A stretch of DNA of 64,000 bases. It comes from FEN-1191 sp964528845. Lineage in GTDB: Bacteria > Pseudomonadota > Gammaproteobacteria > Steroidobacterales > Steroidobacteraceae. Shown piece after piece: positions 16,644-26,809 of this stretch (position 1 is its first letter; each line of letters opens with the position of its first letter). Both the position numbers and the translations under genes were made by a program. The notes beneath the pieces are model-generated. The model was not told the DNA's origin. It saw only the letters and a list, made by a program, of their open reading frames with translations, and searched no databases. The stretch is from NCBI GenBank assembly GCA_964528845.1, contig CAZGVE010000012.1:16620-80619 (forward strand), in the 5' to 3' direction.

Positions 16644-19600
16644 ATGGCTGCGAGCTTCGTTCACCTGCGGGTACACACTGAATTCTCGCTGATCGACAGC
16701 GTGGTGAGAGTGCCCGAGCTGATGGCGGCGGTAGCCGCGGCCGGCATGCCGGCCGTGGCGTTGACCGACCAATCGAACCTATTCGCGATGGTCAAGTTCT
16801 ACCGCGCGGCGCTCGAGCAGGGCGTGCAGCCGGTCATCGGCGTGGACCTGCTGGTGCGCGAGACCGGCGAGGCGCAGGCGCCCTCGCGCCTCACGCTGCT
16901 GTGCCAGAACCTGGTGGGCTACCGCAATCTCGCGCGGCTCGTGAGCCGCGCCTACCTTTCGGGCCAGGACAGTGCTGGCGCGCCGCTGCTCGACCGCGCC
17001 TGGCTCGATCGCGACTCGAGCAGCGGGCTGATCGCGCTGTCCGGCGCCGCCGACGGCGATGTCGGGCGCGCACTGCTGCGCGGCCGTGAACAGGGCGCAC
17101 AGCGCGCACTGGACGCGTGGCTGGCGCTGTTCGCAGATCGCTACTATGTCGAGCTGCAGCGTCTCGGCCGGCCGGAGGAAGAACAGTACCTGCAGCGCGC
17201 CGTCGAACTCGCCTCGCGTTGCGGTGTGCCGGTGGTTGCCACCAATGACGTGCGGTTCCTGGCGGCGAGCGAATTCGATGCGCACGAGGCGCGGGTCTGC
17301 ATCCATGATGGCACGCTGCTCGCCGATCCGGGACGCGCACGGCGCTACAGCGCGGGCCAGTACTTGCGCGCTCCCGCGGAGATGCAGGCGCTGTTCGCCG
17401 ACCTGCCCGAGGCGCTCGACAACAGCATGCAGATCGCCCGACGCTGCAGCCTGTCGCTGAAGCTCGGCCAGGCCCGCCTGCCCGACTACCCGGTCCCGGA
17501 AGGCAGCAGCCCGGAGCAGTTCCTGCGCGAGCAGGCGAGCGACGGCCTCGCGACGCGACTGGCGGCGCTTGGGCTCGCAGGGGACGAGGCGGCGCGCTAC
17601 CGGGAGCGACTCGCGAGCGAGCTCGACACGATCTGCCAGATGGGCTTCGCGGGCTATTTCCTGATTGTCGCGGATTTCATCCGCTGGGCGCGCGAGCATG
17701 GCGTGCCGGTCGGCCCGGGCCGCGGGTCCGGTGCCGGTTCGCTGGTCGCCTATTCCTTGCGCATCACGGACATCGAACCGCTGCGCTATGACCTGCTGTT
17801 CGAGCGATTCCTGAATCCCGAGCGGGTCTCGATGCCGGATTTCGACGTCGATTTCTGCATGGAAGGCCGCGACCGCGTGATCGATTACGTCGCGGCACGC
17901 TACGGCCACGATCGCGTCTCGCAGATCATCACGTACGGCACTATGGCGGCCAAGGCCGTGGTGCGCGACGTCGGTCGCGTGCTGGGCCACCCCTATGGCT
18001 TCGTCGACCGGATCGCCAAGCTGATCCCGTTCGAGCTCGGCATCACGCTCGATGATGCAATCGCCAAGGAACCGGAACTCAAGCGGCTGCGCGAACAGGA
18101 CGAGGAGGTGCGCAATCTGCTCGAGCTGGCGGGCGCGCTCGAGGGCCTGACGCGCAACGCCGGCAAGCACGCCGGCGGAGTCGTCATCGCCCCCTCGGTA
18201 CTGACGGATTTCACTCCGTTGTACTGCGAGCCGGGCGGCACGCACGTGATCACGCAATTCGACAAGGATGACGTCGAGGCGGCGGGCCTGGTCAAGTTCG
18301 ACTTCCTGGGCCTGCGCACGCTCACGGTCCTCGATTGGGCCATGACGCGGATCAACGCGCTGCGCACCGCCGCGCTCGAGCCGCCACTGGAACTCGGTAC
18401 GCTGCCGCTCGACGATCCGGCAACCTACGCGCTGCTCAAGTCCTGCCGCACCACCGCGGTGTTCCAGCTCGAGTCGCGTGGCATGAAGGACCTGATCCGG
18501 CGGCTGCAGCCCGACTGTTTCGAGGACATCGTCGCGCTGGTGGCGCTGTTCCGGCCGGGACCGCTGCAGTCCGGCATGGTGGAGGACTTCATCAGCCGCA
18601 AGCATGGTCGCAATGCCGCAGCCATCGACTACCTCCACCCGGACCTCGAGGGCGTACTGTCGCCAACCTATGGCGTGATCCTGTACCAGGAACAGGTCAT
18701 GCAGATCGCGCAGGTACTCGCGGGCTACACGCTGGGTGGCGCGGATCTGCTGCGCCGGGCCATGGGCAAGAAGAAGCCGGAGGAGATGGCCAAGCAGCGT
18801 TCGATCTTCATGGACGGCGCACGTGCGCGCGGCGTCGAGGTTCGGCAGGCAGGTCATATCTTCGACCTGATGGAGAAGTTCGCCGGTTACGGCTTCAACA
18901 AGTCGCATTCGGCCGCGTACGCGCTACTGTCGTTCCAGACTGCCTGGCTCAAGGCCCACTACCCGTCGGCCTTCATGGCGGCGGTGCTGTCGGCGGACAT
19001 GGACCATACCGACAAGGTCGTCACGCTGATCGATGAGTGCGCGCAGATCGGAGTGACCGTGCTGCCGCCGGATGTGAATGCTTCCGGCTATGGATTCGCG
19101 ATGGCGGATGCACGCACGATCCGCTACGGCCTGGGAGCGATCAAGGGTGTGGGCCGCTCGGCGGTCGAGGCGCTGGTGGGCGAGCGCGAGGCCCGCGGCC
19201 CGTTCGCGAGCCTCCCCGAGCTGTGCCGGCGCGTCGGCCCGGCGCGCGTGAACCGGCGCGTGCTCGAGGCGCTGATCCGCGCTGGCAGCCTCGATGCGCT
19301 CGGGCCCGGACGGGCCGCGCTGATGGCGGGCCTGGAGCAGGCGCTGCAGGGCGGCGAACAGAGCGCGCGCAGCAGCGAGGCCGGGCAGCACGACATCTTC
19401 GGGATCACGGCGGCGCATGATGCGCGACCCGCAGCCGGCGCAGCTGCCGTGGCCGAATGGCCGGCGTCGGTGCGGCTGGCCGGTGAGCGCGAAACCCTCG
19501 GCCTGTACCTGACCGGTCACCCGATCGCCCCATACGAGCAGGATCTGCGCTGGTTCGCGACCGCTCGCATCGGCGAGTGCGCGGCTGAGCGGCCGGCGGG

Positions 19601-20159
19601 CGCGATCGATCCGGCGCGCGCGTGGGCCGAGGCCCGCCACGTCACGCTGGCGGGGCTCATCCTTGAAGTGCGGCGCCGTGCCGCGCGTGTGTCCTTCCTG
19701 CTCGATGATCGCAGCGGACGCATGGAAGTCACGATGTACGAAGAGGTGTACCAGCGACACCGCGAACTCATCGTCAAGGACGCACTGGTACAGGTCGAGG
19801 GCGCACTGCGCTTCGATGAATTCTCCGACTCGTGGCGGCTGGCGGCACGGCAGATCAGCCTGCTCGAACAGGTGCGCGAACGACTCGCACGCTCCCTGAT
19901 GCTGCGCTGGCCGCGCGGTGCCCGCGCACCGGAGCTGCTCGCGGCACTGCAGTCCGTGCTGCTGCGTCATCGGGGCGGTCCGTGCAGCGTGCTGCTCCGA
20001 TACCACGGCGAGGTCGCGAGCGGCACGCTGGCATTCGGACCGGACTGGAAGGTGCGGGCCAGCAACGAGCTGCTCGAACAGCTTGAATTGCTGCTGGGGC
20101 CGGGCGGCGCCCGTTTCGGCTATGGCGAGCCGGGAGCGGCCAGCAGTGCGATGGCCTGA
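16644..20159 (+). CDS. dnaE: DNA polymerase III alpha subunit
   Basis: Replicative C-family polymerase. The PHP domain begins at FVHLRVHTEFSLIDS. The catalytic aspartates sit in SMPDFDVDF near residue 400, and GPGRGSGAGSLVAY precedes them. GYGFNKSHSAAYALLSFQTA is diagnostic, and a C-terminal OB-fold follows. ATG at 16644 after CGAGGCGCGTA gives 1171 residues (E. coli 1160). The frame is open upstream through rnhB but not DnaE-like there. Confidence 0.97.
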   Translation: MAASFVHLRVHTEFSLIDSVVRVPELMAAVAAAGMPAVALTDQSNLFAMVKFYRAALEQGVQPVIGVDLLVRETGEAQAPSRLTLLCQNLVGYRNLARLVSRAYLSGQDSAGAPLLDRAWLDRDSSSGLIALSGAADGDVGRALLRGREQGAQRALDAWLALFADRYYVELQRLGRPEEEQYLQRAVELASRCGVPVVATNDVRFLAASEFDAHEARVCIHDGTLLADPGRARRYSAGQYLRAPAEMQALFADLPEALDNSMQIARRCSLSLKLGQARLPDYPVPEGSSPEQFLREQASDGLATRLAALGLAGDEAARYRERLASELDTICQMGFAGYFLIVADFIRWAREHGVPVGPGRGSGAGSLVAYSLRITDIEPLRYDLLFERFLNPERVSMPDFDVDFCMEGRDRVIDYVAARYGHDRVSQIITYGTMAAKAVVRDVGRVLGHPYGFVDRIAKLIPFELGITLDDAIAKEPELKRLREQDEEVRNLLELAGALEGLTRNAGKHAGGVVIAPSVLTDFTPLYCEPGGTHVITQFDKDDVEAAGLVKFDFLGLRTLTVLDWAMTRINALRTAALEPPLELGTLPLDDPATYALLKSCRTTAVFQLESRGMKDLIRRLQPDCFEDIVALVALFRPGPLQSGMVEDFISRKHGRNAAAIDYLHPDLEGVLSPTYGVILYQEQVMQIAQVLAGYTLGGADLLRRAMGKKKPEEMAKQRSIFMDGARARGVEVRQAGHIFDLMEKFAGYGFNKSHSAAYALLSFQTAWLKAHYPSAFMAAVLSADMDHTDKVVTLIDECAQIGVTVLPPDVNASGYGFAMADARTIRYGLGAIKGVGRSAVEALVGEREARGPFASLPELCRRVGPARVNRRVLEALIRAGSLDALGPGRAALMAGLEQALQGGEQSARSSEAGQHDIFGITAAHDARPAAGAAAVAEWPASVRLAGERETLGLYLTGHPIAPYEQDLRWFATARIGECAAERPAGAIDPARAWAEARHVTLAGLILEVRRRAARVSFLLDDRSGRMEVTMYEEVYQRHRELIVKDALVQVEGALRFDEFSDSWRLAARQISLLEQVRERLARSLMLRWPRGARAPELLAALQSVLLRHRGGPCSVLLRYHGEVASGTLAFGPDWKVRASNELLEQLELLLGPGGARFGYGEPGAASSAMA

Positions 20160-20231
20160 GCCTTGCGGTCCGCTGCCTGCGCCCGTAGGCTTCACGCCGA
20201 CTTGCGGGTAACGCATGCACGATGTGAGCCG

Positions 20232-21197
20232 ATGACTGTCAACTTCCTGGATTTTGAGCAGCCGATCGCCGAACTCGAGGCCAAGATCGAAGAGCTCGGA
20301 CACGTCACATCCGATTCGAAGGTCAACATCGAGGAGGAGATGTCGCGGCTGCGCGCCAAGAGCCGCGCGCTCACCAGATCGATCTTCTCGAACCTGTCGC
20401 CGTGGCAGATCACGCAGCTCGCGCGCCACCCGCAGCGTCCCTACACACTGGATTACGTCAGCGCGATCCTGACCGACTTCCAGGAGCTGCACGGGGATCG
20501 CATGTACGGCGACGATCTGGCGATTGTCGGCGGCCTCGGCCGGCTGCAGGGCATGCCCATCATGCTCATCGGCCACCAGAAGGGCCGGGATACCAAGGAG
20601 CGCGTGCGGCGCAATTACGGCATGCCCAAGCCCGAGGGCTACCGCAAGGCGCTGCGCCTGATGCGCATGGCCGAGCGCTTCGGGCTGCCGCTGGTCACCC
20701 TGATCGATACGCCCGGCGCCTATCCGGGCGTGGGTTCGGAGGAGCGAGGGCAGAGCGAAGCCATCGCGCGCAACCTGTTCGAGATGTCGATGCTGAAGGT
20801 GCCGATCGTGAGCGTCGTGATCGGTGAGGGTGGCTCGGGCGGCGCACTCGCGATCGGCGTGTGCGACCGGCTGCTGATGCTGCAGTTCAGTACCTATTCG
20901 GTGATTTCGCCAGAGGGCTGCGCGTCGATCCTCTGGAAGAGCGCTGACAAGAAGGAAGTCGCCGCCGAAGCGCTGAACCTGACCGCCGAGCGACTCGACG
21001 GCCTCGGGCTGATCGACGAAGTGCTGGCCGAGCCGCTGGGCGGCGCACACCGCGACCCGGCAGCGATCGCTGCCGTGCTGCGCGAAGCGCTGATTCGGCA
21101 CCTGGCCGGACTGCTGCAGCTACCGCCCGCGACGCTGCTCGAGCAGCGCCTCGCGCGCATTGCCTCATTCGGGGTGTACACCGAGATCCCTGCGTGA
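20232..21197 (+). CDS. accA: Acetyl-CoA carboxylase carboxyltransferase subunit alpha
   Basis: Forms the carboxyltransferase with AccD in the first committed step of fatty acid synthesis. MTVNFLDFEQPIAELEAKIE is the expected N-terminus. FQELHGDRMYGDD, GHQKGRDTKER, LIDTPGAYPGVGSEERGQ and IGEGGSGGALAIGVCDR complete the family pattern. ATG at 20232 gives 321 residues (E. coli 319). The stop overlaps the tilS GTG. Confidence 0.97.
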   Translation: MTVNFLDFEQPIAELEAKIEELGHVTSDSKVNIEEEMSRLRAKSRALTRSIFSNLSPWQITQLARHPQRPYTLDYVSAILTDFQELHGDRMYGDDLAIVGGLGRLQGMPIMLIGHQKGRDTKERVRRNYGMPKPEGYRKALRLMRMAERFGLPLVTLIDTPGAYPGVGSEERGQSEAIARNLFEMSMLKVPIVSVVIGEGGSGGALAIGVCDRLLMLQFSTYSVISPEGCASILWKSADKKEVAAEALNLTAERLDGLGLIDEVLAEPLGGAHRDPAAIAAVLREALIRHLAGLLQLPPATLLEQRLARIASFGVYTEIPA

Positions 21198-22606
21198 GTG
21201 CACGCGCTGCGGCGCGGCACCCATCGCCGGCGCCCGGCGAACCGGTCAACCTGCCGCGCACCGGCTTCAGCGCCACGTGGCTGCAGCAGCAGCTGCGCGC
21301 CCTCATCGGATCCACGCGCGGCCGCAGCCTGTGCGTCGCGTACTCCGGGGGCCTGGACTCGGCGTCGCTGCTGGCGGCGCTGGCGGCGGCGCGCGCGCGC
21401 GCCGGGTTCCGGCTGCGCGCCGTGCACGTCGATCATGGCCTGCATCCACAATCCGCGCACTGGGCCGCGCTCGCCTGCGCCCAGGCAAAGCGTGCCCGCG
21501 TGCGCTGCGACGCGATCCGGGTGCGGGTCGCACGCAACGGCGCATCGCTCGAGGCCGCCGCGCGCGCAGCGCGCTATGCGGCGCTCGCGCGGGCACTGTC
21601 CCCCGGCGAACTGCTGCTGACCGCGCACACCCAGGATGACCAGCTCGAGACCATCCTGCTCGCCCTGCTGCGCGGCAGCGGCGTGCGCGGACTGGCGGCG
21701 ATGGGCGGCGTGAGCCAGTTCGGCGATACGCAGCTCGTGCGCCCGCTGCTGAACGTGTCGCGCCTGCAGCTGGAGCAGTACGCGCACCGACGCGCTCTGG
21801 CCATCACGCCGGACCCAAGCAACGAAGACGAGCGGATGGACCGCAACTATCTGCGGCTGCGGGTGGCGCCGCTGCTGCGCGAGCGCTGGCCGGCGGCTGC
21901 GGTCACAGCCGGGCGCAGCGCACGGCACCTGGCCGAGGCACAGGGCCTGCTGGAGCGCGCCGCGCGTGCGGTCCTGGCCACCGCGGCGGACGGCGCGGCG
22001 CTGCGCGTGAGCGCGCTGCGGGCGTTGAGTCTGGTGGATCGACGCAACGCGCTGCGCTACTGGATCCAGGCGCGCGGACTGCCCACCCCCGATCACCGCC
22101 GCCTGCGCGAGATCGCCGGCCCGATGCTGACGGCGCGCGCGGACGCGTGCCCGAGCGTGCGCTGGCCCGGCGGCGAGCTGCGTCGTCACGGCGAGCGCCT
22201 GGTGGCGCGCACGGTGGACGCAGCGGCCGCGCCGCCTTCGGAACTGGCGTGGGACTGGCGCGTCGGCCCGCAGCTCGCGCTGCCGCAGGGCGGCGTCATC
22301 GCGCTGCTGCCTGACGCGCAAGGGGAGATCGCCTTGAATGCACTGCCATGCCCGTTGCGCGTGGTTTACCGGCGCGGCGGGGAGCGCCTTGCACAGCCCG
22401 GCGGGCACCTCGCACTCAAGGATCTGCTGCAGCAGCGTGGCATCGAGCCCTGGCTGCGCGCCGCGGTGCCGCTGCTCGCCAGTGGCGAGCGTATCCTGGC
22501 CGTGGCCGATGTCTGGCTCGACAACGCAATCCGGACGCACGCGCCGGGCAGCGACGGGCCACGCGCCCGCCTGCGCTGGCGACGTCCGATGGGCGATGGC
22601 GATTGA
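21194..22606 (+). CDS. tilS: tRNA(Ile)-lysidine synthetase
   Basis: Adds lysine to C34 of the AUA-reading tRNA-Ile, changing its identity. The PP-loop SGGLDS is at residues 51-56 and HVDHGLHPQS follows. HTQDDQLETILLALLRGSGVRG is characteristic. The C-terminal region carries a TilS_C-type segment (RRGGERL and LKDLLQQRGIEPWLR). GTG at 21194 overlaps the accA stop (GTGA). Length 470 is in the usual range (E. coli 432). Confidence 0.95.
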   Translation: MSARAAARHPSPAPGEPVNLPRTGFSATWLQQQLRALIGSTRGRSLCVAYSGGLDSASLLAALAAARARAGFRLRAVHVDHGLHPQSAHWAALACAQAKRARVRCDAIRVRVARNGASLEAAARAARYAALARALSPGELLLTAHTQDDQLETILLALLRGSGVRGLAAMGGVSQFGDTQLVRPLLNVSRLQLEQYAHRRALAITPDPSNEDERMDRNYLRLRVAPLLRERWPAAAVTAGRSARHLAEAQGLLERAARAVLATAADGAALRVSALRALSLVDRRNALRYWIQARGLPTPDHRRLREIAGPMLTARADACPSVRWPGGELRRHGERLVARTVDAAAAPPSELAWDWRVGPQLALPQGGVIALLPDAQGEIALNALPCPLRVVYRRGGERLAQPGGHLALKDLLQQRGIEPWLRAAVPLLASGERILAVADVWLDNAIRTHAPGSDGPRARLRWRRPMGDGD

Positions 22607-22679
22607 GACACCGCGACCGATTTGCTACCCTGACTGCCCGTCGTCATCCATTCCTCTTGACCAGGCGGCGCAGTCCCCG

Positions 22680-24326
22680 ATGACCCGATTTGTTTTCGTG
22701 ACCGGCGGTGTCGTTTCCTCGTTGGGGAAAGGCATCGCCGCCGCCTCGCTGGGCGCGATACTCGAGGCCCGCGGACTCAAGGTCTCGATGGTCAAGCTCG
22801 ATCCGTACATCAACGTCGATCCGGGCACGATGAGCCCGTTCCAGCACGGCGAGGTATTCGTCACCGCCGACGGCACCGAGACGGACCTGGACCTCGGCCA
22901 CTACGAACGCTTCGTGCGCACGACCACAGGCCATAACAGTAATTTCACCACCGGCCGCATCTACGAGCGCGTGATCGCCAAGGAACGTCGCGGCGACTAT
23001 CTCGGTGCGACGGTGCAGGTGATCCCGCACATCACCGACGAGATCAAGCGCAGCATCATGCTCGGCGCCAGCGATGCCGATATCTGCATGGTCGAGATCG
23101 GCGGCACCGTCGGCGACATCGAGTCGCTGCCGTTCCTCGAGGCGATCCGTCAGCTCGGCGTCGAGCTGGGCCGCACCCAGACCCTGTACATGCACCTGAC
23201 GCTGGTGCCCATCGTCGGTGGGTCGGGCGAGATCAAGACCAAGCCGACGCAGCATTCCGTCAAGGAATTGCGCTCGATCGGCATTCAGCCGGACGTGCTG
23301 CTGTGCCGGTGCCGCGAGTCCCTGCCTGAAGAGCAGCGGCGCAAGATCGCACTGTTCACCAACGTCGAAGAGCGCGCCGTCATCTCCGCGATCGATGCCG
23401 ATGACATCTACCGGATTCCGCTGCTGCTGCACGAGCAGGCGCTTGACGACATCGTGGTCGACAAGCTGCGCTTCGACGTGCCGCCGGCGGATCTGGCCGC
23501 CTGGCGCCAGGTCGTCAGCGCCAAGGCGAATCCCGATGGCCAGGTCGATATCGCGATGGTAGGCAAGTACGTGCAGATCCGCGATTCCTACATCTCCCTC
23601 AACGAGGCACTGATGCATGCTGGTCTCAAGACCCGCACGCGCATCAATGTCCACTACATCGAGTCGACCGACATCGAGAAGGAGGGCACCGGCTGCCTCG
23701 CGGGGATGGATGCGATCCTGGTTCCCGGCGGCTTTGGCGAGCGCGGCATTCAGGGCAAGATCCAGGCCGTGCACTTCGCTCGCGAACATGGGGTGCCCTA
23801 TCTCGGCATCTGCCTCGGCATGCAGCTGGCCATCATCGAATTCGGACGCCACGTGCTGCGCCTCGAGGGCGCGCACAGCACGGAATTCGATCGCGCCACG
23901 CCGCACCCGGTGATCGCCCTGATCACTGAATGGCAGGACCAGGCGCGCGGCACACAGACGCGCAGCGAGAGCTCGCATCTGGGCGGCAGCATGCGGCTCG
24001 GGGCCCAGGAAGTGCGCCTCGAACCGGGATCGATGGCGCGGGAGCTCTATGGCCGCGAGCTGATCGCCGAGCGGCACCGCCATCGCTTTGAATTCAACAA
24101 CAACTACCTCGCGGATTACCGTGCCGCGGGCCTGAAGTTCTCCGGCTTCTCGCGCGACGGCCTGGTCGAGATCATCGAGCTGCCGGGTCACCCATGGTTC
24201 GTTGCCACGCAGTTCCATCCCGAATTCACCTCGACTCCGCGTGACGGACATCCGCTGTTCACGGGCTTCGTGCGCGCAGCGCGCGCCTGCCGCGCCTCGG
24301 CCCTGCCGGTCGCGGCCGGCGCATGA
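22680..24326 (+). CDS. pyrG: CTP synthase
   Basis: Makes CTP from UTP with glutamine as nitrogen donor. The amidoligase domain starts MTRFVFVTGGVVSSLGKGIA and contains LDPYINVDPGTMSPFQHGEV. The class I glutaminase domain has the nucleophile Cys in LGICLGMQ and the His/Glu pair in FHPEFTSTP. ATG at 22680 gives 548 residues (E. coli 545); the frame is open upstream inside tilS but without homology. Its stop overlaps kdsA. Confidence 0.97.
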   Translation: MTRFVFVTGGVVSSLGKGIAAASLGAILEARGLKVSMVKLDPYINVDPGTMSPFQHGEVFVTADGTETDLDLGHYERFVRTTTGHNSNFTTGRIYERVIAKERRGDYLGATVQVIPHITDEIKRSIMLGASDADICMVEIGGTVGDIESLPFLEAIRQLGVELGRTQTLYMHLTLVPIVGGSGEIKTKPTQHSVKELRSIGIQPDVLLCRCRESLPEEQRRKIALFTNVEERAVISAIDADDIYRIPLLLHEQALDDIVVDKLRFDVPPADLAAWRQVVSAKANPDGQVDIAMVGKYVQIRDSYISLNEALMHAGLKTRTRINVHYIESTDIEKEGTGCLAGMDAILVPGGFGERGIQGKIQAVHFAREHGVPYLGICLGMQLAIIEFGRHVLRLEGAHSTEFDRATPHPVIALITEWQDQARGTQTRSESSHLGGSMRLGAQEVRLEPGSMARELYGRELIAERHRHRFEFNNNYLADYRAAGLKFSGFSRDGLVEIIELPGHPWFVATQFHPEFTSTPRDGHPLFTGFVRAARACRASALPVAAGA

Positions 24327-25156
24327 ATCTGGCGGGAATCGAGGTCGGTCTCGATCGGCCCCTGTTCCTGATTGCCGGACCGTGCGTGATCGAATCCGAG
24401 ACGCTGGTGCACGAGGTGGCCGGTCGCCTGGCCGAGATCACCGCCGCCTTGGGCATGCCGCTGGTGTTCAAGGCTTCGTTCGACAAGGCCAACCGCTCCT
24501 CGGGCGCGAGCTTTCGTGGCCCCGGACTTGAGCAGGGCCTGAAGGTGCTGCAGTCGGTGCAGAGCCGCTTCGGGCTGCCCGTGCTCACCGACGTGCACGA
24601 GGACACACCCATTGATGAGGTGGCGCAGGTCGTGGACGTGCTGCAGACTCCTGCGTTCCTGTGCCGGCAGACCAATTTCATCCACCGCGTGGCCGGAGCC
24701 GGGCGCCCCGTGAACATCAAGAAGGGCCAATTCCTCTCCCCCTGGGAGATGCAGAACGTCGTCGACAAGGCGCGCTCCACCGGCAATGAGCAGATCATGG
24801 TCTGTGAGCGCGGGGCGAGCTTCGGCTATCAGAATCTGGTCAGCGACATGCGCTCGCTCGCGATCATGCGCGCGACCGGCGCTCCGGTCGTGTTCGACGC
24901 CACGCATTCGGTGCAGTTGCCAGGCGCGCAGGGGGGCAGCTCGGGTGGCCAGCGCGAGTTCGTGCCGGTGCTCGCACGCGCTGCGGTGGCCGCCGGCGTG
25001 GCCGGCGTGTTCATGGAGACCCACCCGCGTCCCGAGCAGGCGCTGTCCGACGGCCCGAACGCGTGGCCGCTGGACCGCATGGCCAGCCTGCTCGAAACGC
25101 TCCAGCGGCTCGATGCCGCCGTCAAGTCACGTCCGTTCGAGGAATCCCTGTTATGA
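24323..25156 (+). CDS. kdsA: KDO-8-phosphate synthase
   Basis: Condenses arabinose-5-phosphate and PEP for the KDO of LPS. FLIAGPCVIESETL, FKASFDKANRSS, GLPVLTDVHED, QTPAFLCRQT and VFDATHSVQLPG are all family motifs. ATGA overlap with pyrG; ATGA-type overlap with eno at the other end. 277 residues (E. coli 284). It fits with lpxD-lpxA-lpxB as part of envelope synthesis. Confidence 0.97.
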   Translation: MNLAGIEVGLDRPLFLIAGPCVIESETLVHEVAGRLAEITAALGMPLVFKASFDKANRSSGASFRGPGLEQGLKVLQSVQSRFGLPVLTDVHEDTPIDEVAQVVDVLQTPAFLCRQTNFIHRVAGAGRPVNIKKGQFLSPWEMQNVVDKARSTGNEQIMVCERGASFGYQNLVSDMRSLAIMRATGAPVVFDATHSVQLPGAQGGSSGGQREFVPVLARAAVAAGVAGVFMETHPRPEQALSDGPNAWPLDRMASLLETLQRLDAAVKSRPFEESLL

Positions 25157-26433
25157 GCCGCATCACGCAGATCCAGGCCCGCGAGATCATCGATTCGCGG
25201 GGCAATCCGACCGTCGAGGCCGACGTCACGCTCGCCTCCGGAGCGGTCGGGCGCGCCGCCGTACCCTCCGGGGCCTCCACCGGCACGCGCGAGGCGGTCG
25301 AGCTGCGCGACGGGGACGCGCGGCGCTACCAGGGCAAGGGCGTGACCCGTGCAGTGGCCAACGTCAACGGTGAGCTGCGCGCGGCGCTGGTCGGCATGGA
25401 GGGGCTTGAGCAGGGCGCGCTCGACCTGCGCATGATCGAGCTGGACGGCACCGACAACAAGGGCCGCCTCGGAGCGAACGCGATCCTCGCGGCTTCGCTG
25501 GCCGTCGCGCACGCGGCCGCGCGCGAGGCCGGGATCCCTCTGTTCCGCGCACTGCTCGGCGCGCGCGAGGCGGTCATGCCGGTACCGATGATGAACATCA
25601 TCAACGGCGGCGCCCACGCCAACAACAGCCTCGACATCCAGGAATTCATGATCATCCCGGTCGGAGCACCCTCGTTCCGCGAGGCGCTGCGCTACGGTGC
25701 GGAGATCTTCCATACGCTCAAGAAGATCCTCAATTCCCGCGGGATGTCGACCGCCGTCGGGGACGAGGGAGGATTCGCGCCCGACCTGCCTTCGAACGAG
25801 GCGGCGCTGCAGACCATCCTCGAAGCGATCGAGCAGGCCGGCTACCAGGTCGGGCGCGACATCTGCTTAGGGCTGGACGTCGCGAGTTCCGAGTTCTACC
25901 GCAACGGGCGCTACGAGCTTGACGCCGAGCAGCGCAGCTTCACATCGGCGCAGTTCACGCAGTACCTGTCCGATCTGGTCGGCCGTTATCCGATCATCAC
26001 GGTCGAGGACGGCATGAGCGAGGGTGATTGGGAGGGCTGGTCGCTGCTGACGGCGGCGCTCGGCCGCCGGATCCAGCTGGTCGGCGACGACCTGTTCGTG
26101 ACCAACACGCGCATTCTGGCCGAGGGCATCGCCCGCGGCGTCGCGAACGCGATCCTGATCAAGCCCAACCAGATCGGCACGCTCAGCGAGACGCTGGCGG
26201 CGATCGAGATGGCCGAGCAGGCGCGCTACGCCTCGATCGTCTCGCATCGCTCCGGCGAGACCGAAGACACGACGATTGCCGATATCGCGGTCGGCAGCGC
26301 AGCGACGCAGATCAAGACCGGGTCGATGTCGCGCTCTGACCGCATCGCGAAGTACAACCAGCTGCTGCGCATTGAGGAGCTGCTCGGTGCGCCGCGCTAC
26401 GCCGGACGCGATGCGTTTCCGGTCCGGATCTGA
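25153..26433 (+). CDS. eno: Enolase
   Basis: Converts 2-phosphoglycerate to PEP, the substrate of the preceding KdsA, and in many gammaproteobacteria is a degradosome partner. IQAREIIDSRGNPTVEADV at the N-terminus, NINGGAHANN, GDEGGFAPDL, VEDGMSEGDW and SHRSGETEDT are canonical. ATG at 25153 overlaps the kdsA stop and gives 426 residues (E. coli 432). Confidence 0.98.
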   Translation: MSRITQIQAREIIDSRGNPTVEADVTLASGAVGRAAVPSGASTGTREAVELRDGDARRYQGKGVTRAVANVNGELRAALVGMEGLEQGALDLRMIELDGTDNKGRLGANAILAASLAVAHAAAREAGIPLFRALLGAREAVMPVPMMNIINGGAHANNSLDIQEFMIIPVGAPSFREALRYGAEIFHTLKKILNSRGMSTAVGDEGGFAPDLPSNEAALQTILEAIEQAGYQVGRDICLGLDVASSEFYRNGRYELDAEQRSFTSAQFTQYLSDLVGRYPIITVEDGMSEGDWEGWSLLTAALGRRIQLVGDDLFVTNTRILAEGIARGVANAILIKPNQIGTLSETLAAIEMAEQARYASIVSHRSGETEDTTIADIAVGSAATQIKTGSMSRSDRIAKYNQLLRIEELLGAPRYAGRDAFPVRI

Positions 26434-26445
26434 GCGCCACATCCG

Positions 26446-26790
26446 ATGAGGTGGCTCGCCGTCGCGCTGCTGGCCGTGCTGCTGATGCTGCAGTACCGGC
26501 TGTGGCTGTCCGAGGACGGAGTGCGCGACATGCTGCGGCTGCGCTCGGCCGTGGCGTTACAGCAGGCGGAGAATACGCGCGTCGGTGAGCGCAACCGCGA
26601 ACTCGAAGCCGAGGTGCGCGATCTCAAGCAGGGCTATACGGCACTCGAGGAGCGGGCACGCACCGACCTCGGCATGATTGCGGGCAACGAAACCTTCTAC
26701 CAGGTCGTGCCGCAGAAGAGCGCCCCGCCGGGGCTCGCCCCGGTCGCGACACCGCTCGTGCCGGCGCAGCGCACTGCTGCGGCGCGCTGA
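26446..26790 (+). CDS. ftsB: Cell division protein FtsB
   Basis: Bitopic divisome protein that forms a complex with FtsL and FtsQ. One N-terminal membrane helix (RWLAVALLAVLLMLQY) is followed by a leucine-zipper coiled coil (QQAENTRVGERNRELEAEV) and a conserved block ALEERARTDLGMI, with GNETFYQVV near the end. 114 residues, close to E. coli (103). Located between eno and ispD exactly as in E. coli. Confidence 0.92.
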   Translation: MRWLAVALLAVLLMLQYRLWLSEDGVRDMLRLRSAVALQQAENTRVGERNRELEAEVRDLKQGYTALEERARTDLGMIAGNETFYQVVPQKSAPPGLAPVATPLVPAQRTAAAR

Positions 26791-26809
26791 GGTGGGTCCA
26801 GGATCCGGG

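Noticed and set aside
16779..18908. Very long antisense frame inside dnaE, with similar ones in pyrG, recJ and lysS
   Set aside because: Typical of G+C-rich coding DNA. None has a recognisable domain, and the sense genes are certain.
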